Shown: one piece after another, positions 8,150 through 17,607 of the stretch
Layout of the letters: each line of letters starts with the position of its first letter
How positions within the stretch are numbered: the first letter of the stretch is position 1
DNA from: Pseudomonadota bacterium
GTDB lineage: Bacteria > Desulfobacterota > Syntrophia > Syntrophales > UBA5619
NCBI GenBank assembly: GCA_018896355.1
Contig: JAHIMW010000181.1
Span: 1 to 41,363 of the forward strand
Length of the DNA: 41,363 nt
Direction: 5' to 3'
Position numbers and translations under genes: made by a program
The notes under the pieces: generated by a model
What the model saw: the letters and a program-made list of their open reading frames with translations, nothing else
Database searches by the model: none
Told to the model about the DNA's origin: nothing

Positions 8150-8617
8150 ATGCAAACTCATACGGAACAGATCCGGCAACTGGCCGAACCGCTTCTCACA
8201 TCCGAAGGGATGGAGCTGATTCTGGCAGAGTGTCTGAAGATGAGGACGCACTGGCTGGTGCGGATCTACATGGATCGCGAAGGGGGCGTCACCGTAGATG
8301 ATTGCGCGCAGATCAGCAACCAGTTGGGAGATCTGTTAGATGTACACGACACGCCCCCCGGCGCCTACACATTGGAGGTATCCTCGCCCGGTCTGGATCG
8401 GCCGCTGGACCGGGATCAGGATTTCCTGAAGTATCGCGGTTCCCGGGTCCATCTTCGTCTGGCGGAAAAGATCGAGGGGCGGCGCGATTTTCGAGGCGAG
8501 TTGGTCGAGTACGAGGATAGCGACGACGGAAAGCTCCTCGTCGTGAAGGTGGAGGGGAAAACCTTCCGGATTCCCCGGAAGACGGTGGTTAAGGCCAATC
8601 TGGAGTATAAGTTGTGA
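8150..8617 (+). CDS. rimP: Ribosome maturation factor RimP
   Basis: 155 residues, the usual RimP length. The N-terminal domain (about residues 1-75) contains EGMELILAEC and the C-terminal SH3-like domain the family signature LEVSSPGLDRPL. RimP binds the 30S precursor and helps assemble the head with S19. I chose the ATG at 8150 (MQTHTEQIRQLAEPLL). An in-frame upstream GTG-type start at 8105 would lie inside the terminator hairpin. It is first in the nusA operon, followed by nusA after 86 bases. Confidence 0.95.
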   Translation: MQTHTEQIRQLAEPLLTSEGMELILAECLKMRTHWLVRIYMDREGGVTVDDCAQISNQLGDLLDVHDTPPGAYTLEVSSPGLDRPLDRDQDFLKYRGSRVHLRLAEKIEGRRDFRGELVEYEDSDDGKLLVVKVEGKTFRIPRKTVVKANLEYKL

Positions 8618-8633
8618 GATGGGTCATCGATGA

Positions 8634-8680
8634 CAGGTCATAGGTTATGGGTTATCCCATCACCCGTCGCCGATGACCTG
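8634..8680 (+). repeat. Inverted repeat in the rimP-nusA spacer
   Basis: CAGGTCAT (8634-8641) pairs with ATGACCTG (8673-8680), enclosing a smaller TGGG-TTAT-CCCA hairpin. No T-run follows, so it is probably an intercistronic RNA structure or a short repeat rather than a terminator. It ends 23 bases before the nusA start. Confidence 0.5.
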
Positions 8681-8703
8681 AGAATAAAAACGGAGGTTTT
8701 TGA

Positions 8704-9972
8704 ATGTTTCCGGAACTGAAACGCCTGATAGAACAGATGGGCAAGGATCGCGGGATAGACAGGGAGATCATCGTCAAGGCCCTGGAGGACGCCATGCTGA
8801 TGGCGGCCCGCAAGAAGTTGGGAGTCGATGTCGAGTTGGAGGCCCATTACAATGAGGAGGCCGGCGAGATCGAGGTCTTCCAGTTCAAGAAGGTCATGGA
8901 AAAAGTCCTGGATCCTGAAACCCAGGTCTCCCTGGCGGAGGCAAGAAGCTCGCTGGATGAGGGGGCGGAACCGGGTGACAGCCTGGGTATCAAGATCGAA
9001 ACCGGCACCTTCGGCCGGATCGCCGTTCAGACCGCCAAGCAGATCATCATCCAGCGCGTAAAGGATGCGGAGCGGGACAACATCTACGATGAATACCACG
9101 ACAAGAAAGGGGAGCTGTCCAACGGTTTTGTGCAGCGGTTCGAAGGCGGAAACATCATTGTGAACCTGGGGCGCGCAGAAGGGATCATCCCCGTTTCAGA
9201 ACAGATCTTCAAGGAATCCTACAAGCGGGGAGAGAGGATCAGGGCCTTCATCTGCGAGGTCAAGAAGATCACGAAGGGGCCCCAAATCATCCTCTCCCGG
9301 ACCCATCCCGGTTTTCTCAAGGCCCTGTTTGATGTGGAAGTTCCCGAAATTTCAGAGGGGTTGATCGAGATCGTCAATGTGTCGCGGGAACCGGGGAAGA
9401 GGTCCAAGATCTCCGTCAGGAGCCGGGACAAGGATATCGATCCGGTCGGCGCCTGCGTCGGCATGCGGGGGACGCGCGTCCAGAGCGTGGTCCAGGAGCT
9501 CCGGGGCGAGAAAATCGATATCGTCCCCTATTCGGAAGATCAGGCCAAGTATGTCTGCAGCGCCCTTTCTCCGGCAAAGGTGAACCGGGTCTTTGTCGAT
9601 GATGAGAACCGGGCGATGGAGGTCATCGTTCCCGATGATCAACTCTCCCTGGCCATTGGGAAAAACGGGCAGAATGTGAGACTGGCCGTGAAATTGACCG
9701 GCTGGAAGATCGACGTCAAGAGCGAATCCACGGCCGCTGCGAAGGCGGACGAAGGATTCAAGGCCCTCATGAAAATCCCGGGCATCGGCGATGCCACTGC
9801 GGAGCGGTTGTTCAAGGTGGGACTGAAGAGCTTGGCCATGCTGGCAGCGGCCGATTCCGAACAACTGGCGGCGATTCCTGGCGTGGGCGAGAAAACCGCC
9901 GCGATCTGGATCCAGGAGGCGGGAAAGATGATCGACCAGGAGGCAGGCGAGCCAACGGTTTTCCCTGCTTAG
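8704..9972 (+). CDS. nusA: Transcription termination/antitermination factor NusA
   Basis: 422 residues. The N-terminal RNA-polymerase-binding domain (about 1-125) starts MFPELKRLIEQMGKDRGIDR. An S1 domain follows near 135-200 (NGFVQRFEGGNIIVNLGRAEG). Tandem KH domains follow, with GACVGMRGTRVQSVVQEL in the first and LAIGKNGQNVRLAVKLTGW in the second. The C-terminus has one helix-hairpin-helix pair (MKIPGIGDATAERLFKVG, IPGVGEKTAAIW). It is shorter than the 495-residue E. coli protein, which has two acidic repeat modules. NusA modulates pausing, termination and antitermination and usually regulates its own operon. GGAGG precedes the ATG at a good distance. Located between rimP and infB as in most bacteria. 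Confidence 0.97.
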   Translation: MFPELKRLIEQMGKDRGIDREIIVKALEDAMLMAARKKLGVDVELEAHYNEEAGEIEVFQFKKVMEKVLDPETQVSLAEARSSLDEGAEPGDSLGIKIETGTFGRIAVQTAKQIIIQRVKDAERDNIYDEYHDKKGELSNGFVQRFEGGNIIVNLGRAEGIIPVSEQIFKESYKRGERIRAFICEVKKITKGPQIILSRTHPGFLKALFDVEVPEISEGLIEIVNVSREPGKRSKISVRSRDKDIDPVGACVGMRGTRVQSVVQELRGEKIDIVPYSEDQAKYVCSALSPAKVNRVFVDDENRAMEVIVPDDQLSLAIGKNGQNVRLAVKLTGWKIDVKSESTAAAKADEGFKALMKIPGIGDATAERLFKVGLKSLAMLAAADSEQLAAIPGVGEKTAAIWIQEAGKMIDQEAGEPTVFPA

Positions 9973-10014
9973 GATGTCCTGGGATCTGAATTTGGATAGG
10001 GGAGAGTGTCGGGC

Positions 10015-12720
10015 ATGTCGAAAAAAAGAGTTTACGAACTGGCGAAGGATTTGGGGCTGGAAAACAGGGAGCTGATCTCTCGTTTGGAAAAAATCGGTAT
10101 TGCGGTCAAATCCCACTCGAGCACGCTCGAAGACGACGATCTGGAGAGGATTCAGGCGGAACTGCTTGCTCCGGAAGCCCGTGAGGTGGTTGAAAAGAGG
10201 ATTAAGTCCACGGTAATCCGGCGGAGGGCGGTCCGCATGCCGGTTGAGGAGAGCAAACCGGAGGAACTTGCCGCCGAGCCGGAGACGGAAGCGCCATCGG
10301 ATGCGCCGCCGCCGCTTGCGGATGCCGTTCCTGCAGAAGTCGTCCGAAAGACTGTTCCCAAGGAAGCCCCGGTGAGAACGTCCATCTACCGGGATGCGCC
10401 TGCAGGCGCATCCGTTCGAAAGCCGGTGGAACCGACAGCGAAAACTGCGACTCTCAAGCCGGAAGCCCCGGCGATCGAGCGAAACGCGGAGTCGGAAAAG
10501 AAGTCGGGTCCCGAAACCGTTTCGAAGGCCCCTGAGCAGCAGAGAAAACCTCTATCCGTCCAACCTCCGGAATCACGCGAAATAAAGCGCCCACCCCTGG
10601 AGCAGGAAAAAAAGCCGCAGATGCCTCCGGAAGCGCCGAGACCGATGCCGGGGGGACGGAAGGAATTTCCCCGTAGAGCGGATCTGAAGATCGTAAAGGA
10701 TATCGGGGGCGCCGTTCCTCTTCCTTCCCGTATGGAAAAGTCCGGCCGGCAGCCGGAAGCGGAGAAACCGAGAAAGAAGGGGGGAAAACCGCCCGTTGAA
10801 GTTCTGATGGGGGAGGCGCCGCCGCGTAAAAAGGCCTTCATCAAGAAACTGGTTGACCGGAAGGGTCGGCAGATTGAGGTTGATCGCGAAGATCGCTCCT
10901 CGAAGTGGCGTGAAGAGAAGAAGGCTGCGCCGGTCAAGATGAAGAAGACCCTGATCACCACGCCGAAGGCGAGCAAGAGAAGGATCCGGGTGGATGAGGC
11001 GATCAGTGTCGGGGAACTGGCCAAAAGGATGGGGACCAAGGCATCCGAGGTGATCAACAAGCTGATGGGTATGGGCCTGATGGTGACCATCAACCAGGCG
11101 ATCGATTGCGATACCGCCACGCTGATTGCCGCCGATTTCGGCTACCAGGTGGAAGCGGCGCAGAATGAGCGTGACGAGACCATGCAGAGAACCGAGGATT
11201 CTCCTGAGAATCTGAAGCCCCGTGCGCCGGTGGTGACCATCATGGGTCACGTGGATCACGGAAAGACGTCGCTCCTGGATGCGATCCGCGAGACCAACGT
11301 GATTGACGGCGAGGCGGGCGGGATTACCCAGGCCATCGGCGCTTACCATGTCCACCTCAAGGGGAGGGATATCGTCTTCCTCGATACGCCGGGCCATGAG
11401 GCTTTCACGGCGATGAGGGCGAGGGGGGCGAAGGTTACGGATATCGTCGTGCTGGTCGTCGCCGCCGATGACGGCGTTATGGGGCAGACCGTGGAAGCGA
11501 TCAACCATGCCCAGGTGGCCGGGGTGCCCATCATCGTGGCCATCAACAAGATGGACAAACCGGGCGCCGACCCGGGCAAGATCCGCCAGGCCCTGACCGA
11601 ATACAAACTCCTGTCGGAGGAGTGGGGCGGCGACACGATCTTCTGCGAGGTCTCGGCGAAGAAGAAACAGGGGATCGAGGAACTCCTGGAGATGATCCTC
11701 CTCCAGGCCGATGTCATGGAGCTCAAGGCCGATCCCGACCGGCCCGCCCGCGGTGTCATCATTGAAGCAAAGCTGGACCGGGGCCGGGGGCCGGTTGCGA
11801 CCGTCCTGATTCAGGAGGGCACGCTGCGCGAAGGGGACGCCTTTGTCTCCCGAACGGAATTCGGCCGGGTCCGGGCGATGATCAACGATCAGGGCAAGCG
11901 GATCAGCGAGGCCGGTCCCGCCATGCCGGTCGAGGTCATCGGGTTCTCGCGGGTCCCCCAGGCCAGCTCGGAATTCATCTGCGTCGAGGATGAGAAGAAG
12001 GCCCGCAGCATCGGAGAATACTGGATCCGGAAGGAACGGGAGCGGGAGCTCTCCGTCTCCTCCAAGATCACCCTGGAACAGCTCTATCAGCGGATGAAGG
12101 AGGGGGTCAAGGAGCTCAACGTGATCCTCAAGGCCGACGTCCAGGGATCCGTCGAGGCCCTGATCGACGCCCTGAACAAGCTCAGCACGGATGATATCAA
12201 GCTGAAGATCATCCACAGCTCCACGGGGACGATCACGGAAACGGATGTCATGCTCGCCTCGGCCTCCGATGCGGTGATCATCGGCTTCAACGTCCGTCCC
12301 GACGCCCGTGTCGTGGAGGTGGCCGAGCAGGAAAGGGTGGACATCAAACTCTATGATATCATTTATAACGTGATCGCCGATGTGCGGGCCGCCATGGAAG
12401 GACTGCTCGATCCGATCTTCAAGGAGGTCGTCCAGGGACGCGCCGAGGTCCGGGTGATCTTCCGGGTGCCCAAGGTAGGGGCCATCGCCGGGAGCTACGT
12501 GACGGACGGCAAGATCACCCGGTCGGCCGGACTTCGGCTGCTTCGGGACGGCGTGGTCGTCTATGAGGGCCGAATCGCCTCCCTGCGGCGGTTCAAGGAC
12601 GATGCGAAGGAGGTGGCCGCAGGGTTTGAGTGCGGCATCGGCATCGAGGGATTCAACGATATCCAGGTGGCGGATGTGATTGAGGCGTATGTGAAGGAAC
12701 AGATCGAACGGAAACTGTAA
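10015..12720 (+). CDS. infB: Translation initiation factor IF-2
   Basis: 901 residues. An N-terminal IF2_N domain (SKKRVYELAKDLGLENRELI) is followed by a long charged, Pro-rich linker to about residue 320 and a second IF2_N-like segment (SVGELAKRMGTKASEVI). The GTPase core has G1 GHVDHGKT near residue 410, G3 DTPGHEAF, G4 NKMD and G5 SAK, then the beta-barrel and C-terminal domains (ADVQGSVEALIDAL). IF-2 brings initiator tRNA to the 30S subunit and promotes subunit joining. I prefer the ATG at 10015; an in-frame GTG at 10006 is closer to the purine-rich site and would add three residues. The linker is low-complexity, as usual in this family. Confidence 0.97.
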   Translation: MSKKRVYELAKDLGLENRELISRLEKIGIAVKSHSSTLEDDDLERIQAELLAPEAREVVEKRIKSTVIRRRAVRMPVEESKPEELAAEPETEAPSDAPPPLADAVPAEVVRKTVPKEAPVRTSIYRDAPAGASVRKPVEPTAKTATLKPEAPAIERNAESEKKSGPETVSKAPEQQRKPLSVQPPESREIKRPPLEQEKKPQMPPEAPRPMPGGRKEFPRRADLKIVKDIGGAVPLPSRMEKSGRQPEAEKPRKKGGKPPVEVLMGEAPPRKKAFIKKLVDRKGRQIEVDREDRSSKWREEKKAAPVKMKKTLITTPKASKRRIRVDEAISVGELAKRMGTKASEVINKLMGMGLMVTINQAIDCDTATLIAADFGYQVEAAQNERDETMQRTEDSPENLKPRAPVVTIMGHVDHGKTSLLDAIRETNVIDGEAGGITQAIGAYHVHLKGRDIVFLDTPGHEAFTAMRARGAKVTDIVVLVVAADDGVMGQTVEAINHAQVAGVPIIVAINKMDKPGADPGKIRQALTEYKLLSEEWGGDTIFCEVSAKKKQGIEELLEMILLQADVMELKADPDRPARGVIIEAKLDRGRGPVATVLIQEGTLREGDAFVSRTEFGRVRAMINDQGKRISEAGPAMPVEVIGFSRVPQASSEFICVEDEKKARSIGEYWIRKERERELSVSSKITLEQLYQRMKEGVKELNVILKADVQGSVEALIDALNKLSTDDIKLKIIHSSTGTITETDVMLASASDAVIIGFNVRPDARVVEVAEQERVDIKLYDIIYNVIADVRAAMEGLLDPIFKEVVQGRAEVRVIFRVPKVGAIAGSYVTDGKITRSAGLRLLRDGVVVYEGRIASLRRFKDDAKEVAAGFECGIGIEGFNDIQVADVIEAYVKEQIERKL

Positions 12721-12725
12721 TCGAT

Positions 12726-13097
12726 ATGAATAGTTTTAAAAGGGCGGACCGTGTGGCCGACCTCATCAAAATCGAGATTTCCAATCTCCTCCTCAAGCAG
12801 GTCCGGGACCCGCGGATCGGTCTTGTAACGATCACCGGCGTGAAGGTCACCGACGATCTGCGGACGGCGAGGGTCTTTTTCGTTGAATTGGGCAAGGATC
12901 AATGCAGCGAGGAGGTCCAGGCCGGGCTTGGAAAGGCGGCGGGGTTCCTGAGACGGGAGCTGGGGCGCAGGCTTCAGCTTCGTTGCGTTCCGGAGCTTTT
13001 GTTTGCCTACGACCCCTCCTTTGCCTATGGGAACCGGATCGAACGGCTGATTTCGGAGATCCACCGGGAAGAGGAGGCGCATGTTCCGCAGGATTAG
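12726..13097 (+). CDS. rbfA: Ribosome-binding factor A
   Basis: 123 residues with the type II KH-like RbfA fold: NSFKRADRVADLIKIEISN at the N-terminus, VRDPRIGLVTITGVKVTDDL, and the C-terminal LRCVPELLFAYDPSFAYGNR. RbfA helps mature 16S rRNA and is important in cold growth. It starts 5 bases after infB ends and its 3' end overlaps nrnA by 17 bases, so translation is likely coupled. Confidence 0.95.
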   Translation: MNSFKRADRVADLIKIEISNLLLKQVRDPRIGLVTITGVKVTDDLRTARVFFVELGKDQCSEEVQAGLGKAAGFLRRELGRRLQLRCVPELLFAYDPSFAYGNRIERLISEIHREEEAHVPQD

Positions 13098-14043
13098 CGA
13101 TATGATCGGCCGACACCGGGTATTTCTGATCACGTCCCATGAGCGGCTTGACGGGGACGCCCTCGGTTCGGAGCTGGCCCTTTTCCATATGCTGCGGGGG
13201 CTCGGGAAAGAGGTCGCCATCTATAATCAGGACCGGACGCCGGAGAATTACCTTTTCCTCCCGGGAAGCGACGGGATCGTCCGCGAGCTTCCTCCTCTCG
13301 AACCCTTCGAGGTCGCCTTTATTCTCGATTGCAGCGAACTGGATCGGATCGGGAAAGAGTCGGCCAGCGTCGGGTTGATCCCGAACCTTGTCAACATCGA
13401 TCATCACGTCTCCAACGGGGGGTTCTGTGATGTTCGGCTGATCGATCCGCAGGCGAGCTCGACGGGCGAGCTGATTTTCCAGCTCGTCCGGGATATGGGT
13501 CTTACGATGACCGGCGAGATGGCGACTTGCCTCTATACGGCGATCCTGACCGATACGGGCGGTTTCCGCTACGGAAACACCCGCCGGGGCGCCCTTCTGG
13601 CCGCGGCGGATCTGGTGGCCGGCGGCGCCGATCCCCAGTGGATCTCGGAAAATGTCTATGAAGCGGATCCGCCGGCCCGGATCGGTCTGCTGGCGGCGGT
13701 TCTTCCCACACTGACCATCGACGAAGGAGGCCGTGTCGGTTCACTTACCGTAACGCAGAAGGCGCTCGCCGATGCCGGGGCGCTGCCGGAGCATGCCGAA
13801 GGGTTTGTCGATCTGCCCCGGTCCATTCGCGGGGTCGAGATCTCCATCCTCTACGCGGAGCTGCCGGACGGGAGTTTCAAGCTGAGCCTGCGCTCAAAGA
13901 GGAACTTCAACGTGGAGCGCGTGGCCCGCGCCTTCGGCGGCGGAGGCCATATCAATGCCGCCGGTTGCCGGGCGGACGGAGAACTGTCGGAGATCCGCAG
14001 GCGGGTGATCGAGGCGATCCGGGCGTCCGCGTCGGAATCATGA
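13081..14043 (+). CDS. nrnA: DHH-family bifunctional oligoribonuclease / pAp phosphatase
   Basis: 320 residues. The DHH phosphoesterase domain has the metal-binding motifs HERLDGDALGSEL (D-x-D), FILDCSELDR, VNIDHHVSN (the DHH motif) and LTDTGGFRYGNT. The DHHA1 domain ends with FGGGGHINAAGCR, which binds the nucleotide. NrnA degrades short RNA oligomers and dephosphorylates 3'-phosphoadenosine 5'-phosphate; related proteins cleave cyclic dinucleotides such as pGpG or c-di-AMP. It overlaps rbfA by 17 bases and its stop overlaps the truB ATG (ATGA). This position between rbfA and truB is common outside enterobacteria. Confidence 0.92.
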   Translation: MFRRISDMIGRHRVFLITSHERLDGDALGSELALFHMLRGLGKEVAIYNQDRTPENYLFLPGSDGIVRELPPLEPFEVAFILDCSELDRIGKESASVGLIPNLVNIDHHVSNGGFCDVRLIDPQASSTGELIFQLVRDMGLTMTGEMATCLYTAILTDTGGFRYGNTRRGALLAAADLVAGGADPQWISENVYEADPPARIGLLAAVLPTLTIDEGGRVGSLTVTQKALADAGALPEHAEGFVDLPRSIRGVEISILYAELPDGSFKLSLRSKRNFNVERVARAFGGGGHINAAGCRADGELSEIRRRVIEAIRASASES

Positions 14044-14972
14044 ACGGGGTCATTGTCATCGACAAGCCGTCGGGGCCGACATCCCGGGATATCGTGGAGG
14101 AGGTCAGGCGGGCGCTCGGGATCCGAAAGGCGGGCCATACCGGGACCCTCGATCCGCTGGCGACCGGCGTCCTTCCGGTCTGCATCAACGAGGCGACGAA
14201 GCTGGTCCAGTTCCTGGCGCTCGACAACAAGGAGTACCGGGCGACCCTTCGGTTGGGGGTCCGGACCGACACCTTCGACACCGACGGCCGTCTCCTTACG
14301 CAGGAGGAGCCATGCGTGAACCGGGAACAGGTGGAGGCCGTGCTGAGCGGTCTGAAGGGGAGGCGAAAGCAGTTTCCGCCCCGGTACTCGGCGGTGAAGG
14401 TCCGGGGGAAGACTCTTTACGACTGGGCGCGCCGGGGGATCGACGTCAAGGCGCCGGCGCGGGAGGTGGAGATTTACGACATCCGGATCGAGGGGATTTG
14501 TCTCCCCGAGGTGACCTTTACGGTCTCCTGTTCGAAGGGCACCTATGTCCGCTCTCTCTGCGCGGAGGCAGGGGAGGCGCTCGGCTGCGGGGGCTGCATG
14601 TCGGCCCTGCGCCGGACCCGCAGCGGCAATTTCAGCGTGGATACGGCTGTCGCGCTGGAGGGGTTGACGGGTGAGGAAAAGCGGGAACGGCTGACGGCGA
14701 ATCTGATGCCGATGGCGGAGCTCCTGCCCGATCTTGCCGTCATCGATGTGGATCCGCAGATGGCGGAAAGGTTGCGGAACGGCTATCAGCCGGACGGCGA
14801 GGTTCTGAGCCGTTATCATATTCCTTTTCTTGTCGCCGGAGATGTGATAAAGCTCACGCTCCATGACAAACATCTGGTGGCCGTCGCCCGGATGCTCTGC
14901 GCATCGGACGAACTGGCTTCGCGGGAGGGGAAGAGACAGGCGGTTCGAATATTACGGGTATTGAACGATTGA
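14040..14972 (+). CDS. truB: tRNA pseudouridine(55) synthase TruB
   Basis: 310 residues. The catalytic Asp lies in GHTGTLDPLATGVLP; other family motifs are GVIVIDKPSGPTS at the N-terminus, KGRRKQFPPRYSAVKVRG and SCSKGTYVRSLCAEAGEALG. A PUA-like C-terminal segment follows. TruB converts U55 of the tRNA T-loop to pseudouridine and also helps tRNA fold. The ATG at 14040 overlaps the nrnA stop, which fixes the start; the longer open frame upstream lies inside nrnA. It ends 56 bases before rpsO. Confidence 0.95.
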   Translation: MNGVIVIDKPSGPTSRDIVEEVRRALGIRKAGHTGTLDPLATGVLPVCINEATKLVQFLALDNKEYRATLRLGVRTDTFDTDGRLLTQEEPCVNREQVEAVLSGLKGRRKQFPPRYSAVKVRGKTLYDWARRGIDVKAPAREVEIYDIRIEGICLPEVTFTVSCSKGTYVRSLCAEAGEALGCGGCMSALRRTRSGNFSVDTAVALEGLTGEEKRERLTANLMPMAELLPDLAVIDVDPQMAERLRNGYQPDGEVLSRYHIPFLVAGDVIKLTLHDKHLVAVARMLCASDELASREGKRQAVRILRVLND

Positions 14973-15028
14973 GCGAGAGGCCGGATGCCTCGATACTTGC
15001 GCGATTGACTTAAGGGAGGATGAGAGCA

Positions 15029-15295
15029 GTGTTGGATGCAGACAAGAGAAAGGGAATCATCGGAAGTTATCAGTTGCACGAAAAGGATACGGGATCTCCG
15101 GAGGTCCAGATTGCCCTCCTCAGCGCCAGGATTGAGTATCTGACGGAACACTTCAAGGCTCACAAGAAGGACCATCACTCCCGGCGGGGACTCCTGAAGC
15201 TGGTCGGTCAGCGGCGAAGGCTTCTGGATTACGTGAAGAACAAGGACGTGGAACGTTACAGAACGGTGATTCAGCGTCTGGGGCTCAGGAAGTAA
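15029..15295 (+). CDS. rpsO: 30S ribosomal protein S15
   Basis: 88 residues, matching the usual 88-89. It has the S15 signatures GSYQLHEKDTGSPEVQIALL, LTEHFKAHKKDHHSRRGLL and RRRLLDYVKNKD. S15 binds 16S rRNA early in assembly of the platform. GGAGG at 15015-15019 decides for the GTG at 15029 (spacing 9): an ATG at 15020 touches the ribosome site and would add three residues. rpsO before pnp is the classical order. Confidence 0.96.
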   Translation: MLDADKRKGIIGSYQLHEKDTGSPEVQIALLSARIEYLTEHFKAHKKDHHSRRGLLKLVGQRRRLLDYVKNKDVERYRTVIQRLGLRK

Positions 15296-15349
15296 CCTGG
15301 GCTTGAGGGTGCGGGGTATCGATCAGGAGTAAGTAGTAAAGAGTAAAGA

Positions 15350-15417
15350 GTAAGGAGTAAGAAGCAGGCAAAACGCCCTGCTTTTTAATGCCTTACTCCT
15401 CACGCCTTACTCCTTAC
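15350..15417 (+). terminator. Nested hairpin between rpsO and pnp
   Basis: Outer arms GTAAGGAGTAAG (15350-15361) and CTTACTCCTTAC (15406-15417) pair perfectly. Inside, AAGCAGG (15362-15368) pairs with CCTGCTT (15377-15383) and is followed by a T-run to 15386. The inner hairpin can act as a terminator for rpsO. The long outer stem resembles the RNase III-cut leader that controls pnp in E. coli (comparison by position, not sequence). Confidence 0.65.
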
Positions 15418-15461
15418 TTCTTCTGTGTCCCGTACTGCAAATCAACCATTGAGAGGAAAAT

Positions 15462-17582
15462 ATGAGTAAACTGTTCAGTACAGATTTTGCGGGGAGGAGC
15501 ATCTCCCTCAAAACGGACTATGTCGCAGGGCAGGCGGACGGCGCCGTCCTGGCGACATACGGGGATACGGTGGTTCTGGTGACCGCCGTTTCGTTGAAGA
15601 CGATCCGGGAGGGGGTCGATTTTCTCCCGTTGACCGTCGATTATCAGGAAATGACCTTTGCGGCCGGGAAGATTCCCGGGGGGTTCTTTAAGAGAGAGGG
15701 TCGTCTCAACGAAAAGGAGATCCTGACCTCGCGGATCATCGACCGCTCCATCCGGCCCCTGTTTCCGAAGAACTATTTCCACGAAACCCAGCTCATGGCG
15801 TCGGTCCTTTCCGTGGACAACGAGAACGACTCCGATGTGGCAGCGATGCTTGCCGCGTCCGCAGCGCTCGAGATCTCGAACATTCCGTTCAAGGGGCCGA
15901 TCGCCGGTGTCCGGGTCGGCCGCGTGGAAGGCGCCTTCGTCTGCAACCCCTCGCAGGCGCTCCAGGGGAAAAGCGATCTCAACCTCTTCCTGGTGGGACG
16001 GAAGATCGTTCCCGGCACGGAGGGAAGGGACTATGACGTCAACCTCGTCATGATGGAAGGCGGGGCGGAGGAGGTCGCGGAGGATGTCATCGTCGATGCC
16101 ATCAACTTCGGCCTCGAACAGATGCGTCCGGTGATCGATCTTCAGGACCGGATGCGTCAGGAGACGGGCAAGGCCAAGCGGGAAGTCGTGATTCCGGCCG
16201 TCGACGAGACCCTTGTCGCGAAGGTGACCGAAGCGGCCCTGCCGGGGCTGAAAGAGGGCTACGGCATGGCGCGCAAGATGGAGCGCTATGCAAAGTTAGA
16301 TGAGGTCCGGAAAAGCGCCCTCCAGGCGCTGACAGCCGAAAATCCGTCGCTGAAGGGCAAGATTTTAGAGATCATCGAATCGCTCGAAAGGCGCATCCTC
16401 CGGGAGATGATCATCAAGGAGAAGCGGAGAATCGACGGCCGCTCCACCACGGAAATCCGTCCGATCAGCTCTGAGGTCGGGCTCCTGCCCCGCGCCCACG
16501 GTTCGGCCCTGTTCAACCGGGGGGAGACGCAGGCGCTGGTGACCGTGACCCTGGGAACCTCCCATGACGAACAGCGGATGGATTACATCGCCGGCGAGGA
16601 GCGACGCTCCTTCCTGCTCCACTACAATTTTCCGCCCTTCAGCGTGGGCGAGGCCAAACCGCTCCGGAGCCCGGGCAGGCGGGAGATCGGCCACGGCGGC
16701 CTGTCGCGCCGGGCGCTGATGCCGGTTCTGCCGTCCAAGGAGGTGTTCCCCTATACGATCCGGGTCGTCTCCGACATCCTTTCGTCCAACGGTTCCTCTT
16801 CGATGGCCACGGTCTGCGGCGGATGCCTCTCCCTGATGGACGCCGGTGTGCCGATTCGGGACACGGTCGCCGGGATTGCCATGGGGCTTCTGAAGGAGGG
16901 CGACCAGGTGGTGATCCTCTCCGACATCCTCGGCGACGAGGACCATGCCGGCGATATGGATTTCAAGGTCTGCGGAACCGAAAAGGGTGTCACCTCCCTG
17001 CAGATGGACATCAAGATCGACAACCTGACCGGGGACATCCTCCGGAAGGCGCTGAGCCAAGCCCGGGAAGGGAGAGTTTTCATCATCGGCAAACTGCGCG
17101 AGACCCTCGCCGCGCCGCGCCCGGATATCTCCGTTTACGCCCCGCGGATCACCACCGTCAAGGTCCGGCCGGAGAAGGTGCGCGACGTGATCGGTTCCGG
17201 CGGCAAGAACATCCGTCAGATCGTGGCGGAGACCGGCGTCGAGATCAACGTGGAGGATGACGGCACCGTAACCATCGCCTCCAGCGACGCGGAAGCCGCG
17301 GCAAGGGCCGTGGCCATGGTGAAGTGGCTCACGGAGGATGCGGAGGTCGGCAAGATCTATGATGGGACGGTCAAGAAGATCGTCGATTTCGGCGCCTTCG
17401 TCGAGATCCTGCCGGGTACGGAAGGGCTTCTGCACATCTCGCAGCTCGCCAAGGAGAGGGTGAACAAGGTCACCGACATCCTCAAGGAGGGAGACGCGGT
17501 TAGGGTAAAGGTGCTGGAGGTGGACAAGCAGGGGAAGATCCGTCTCAGCCGGAAGGAAGCGCTGGGAGAAAATGGTCAATAA
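15462..17582 (+). CDS. pnp: Polyribonucleotide nucleotidyltransferase (PNPase)
   Basis: 706 residues. The first RNase PH domain includes FKREGRLNEKEILTSRIIDR. The second, catalytic one includes LFNRGETQALVTVTLGT, LLHYNFPPFSVGE and DILGDEDHAGDMDFKV, whose acidic residues hold the metal. A KH domain (VIGSGGKNIRQIVAETG) and an S1 domain (YDGTVKKIVDFGAFVEILPG) close the protein. PNPase degrades RNA 3' to 5' using phosphate and is part of degradosomes. The start is preceded by GAGAGGAAAAT. Its leader contains the hairpin at 15350-15417, a likely site of autoregulation. An inverted repeat follows about 25 bases after the stop. Confidence 0.97.
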   Translation: MSKLFSTDFAGRSISLKTDYVAGQADGAVLATYGDTVVLVTAVSLKTIREGVDFLPLTVDYQEMTFAAGKIPGGFFKREGRLNEKEILTSRIIDRSIRPLFPKNYFHETQLMASVLSVDNENDSDVAAMLAASAALEISNIPFKGPIAGVRVGRVEGAFVCNPSQALQGKSDLNLFLVGRKIVPGTEGRDYDVNLVMMEGGAEEVAEDVIVDAINFGLEQMRPVIDLQDRMRQETGKAKREVVIPAVDETLVAKVTEAALPGLKEGYGMARKMERYAKLDEVRKSALQALTAENPSLKGKILEIIESLERRILREMIIKEKRRIDGRSTTEIRPISSEVGLLPRAHGSALFNRGETQALVTVTLGTSHDEQRMDYIAGEERRSFLLHYNFPPFSVGEAKPLRSPGRREIGHGGLSRRALMPVLPSKEVFPYTIRVVSDILSSNGSSSMATVCGGCLSLMDAGVPIRDTVAGIAMGLLKEGDQVVILSDILGDEDHAGDMDFKVCGTEKGVTSLQMDIKIDNLTGDILRKALSQAREGRVFIIGKLRETLAAPRPDISVYAPRITTVKVRPEKVRDVIGSGGKNIRQIVAETGVEINVEDDGTVTIASSDAEAAARAVAMVKWLTEDAEVGKIYDGTVKKIVDFGAFVEILPGTEGLLHISQLAKERVNKVTDILKEGDAVRVKVLEVDKQGKIRLSRKEALGENGQ

Positions 17583-17607
17583 GACCATCCTGGACAACGG
17601 CATCCGG

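Noticed and set aside
10573..12216. 547-codon minus-strand frame opposite infB
   Set aside because: Low-complexity Asp/Arg/His-rich translation with no family pattern; infB on the other strand is unmistakable.
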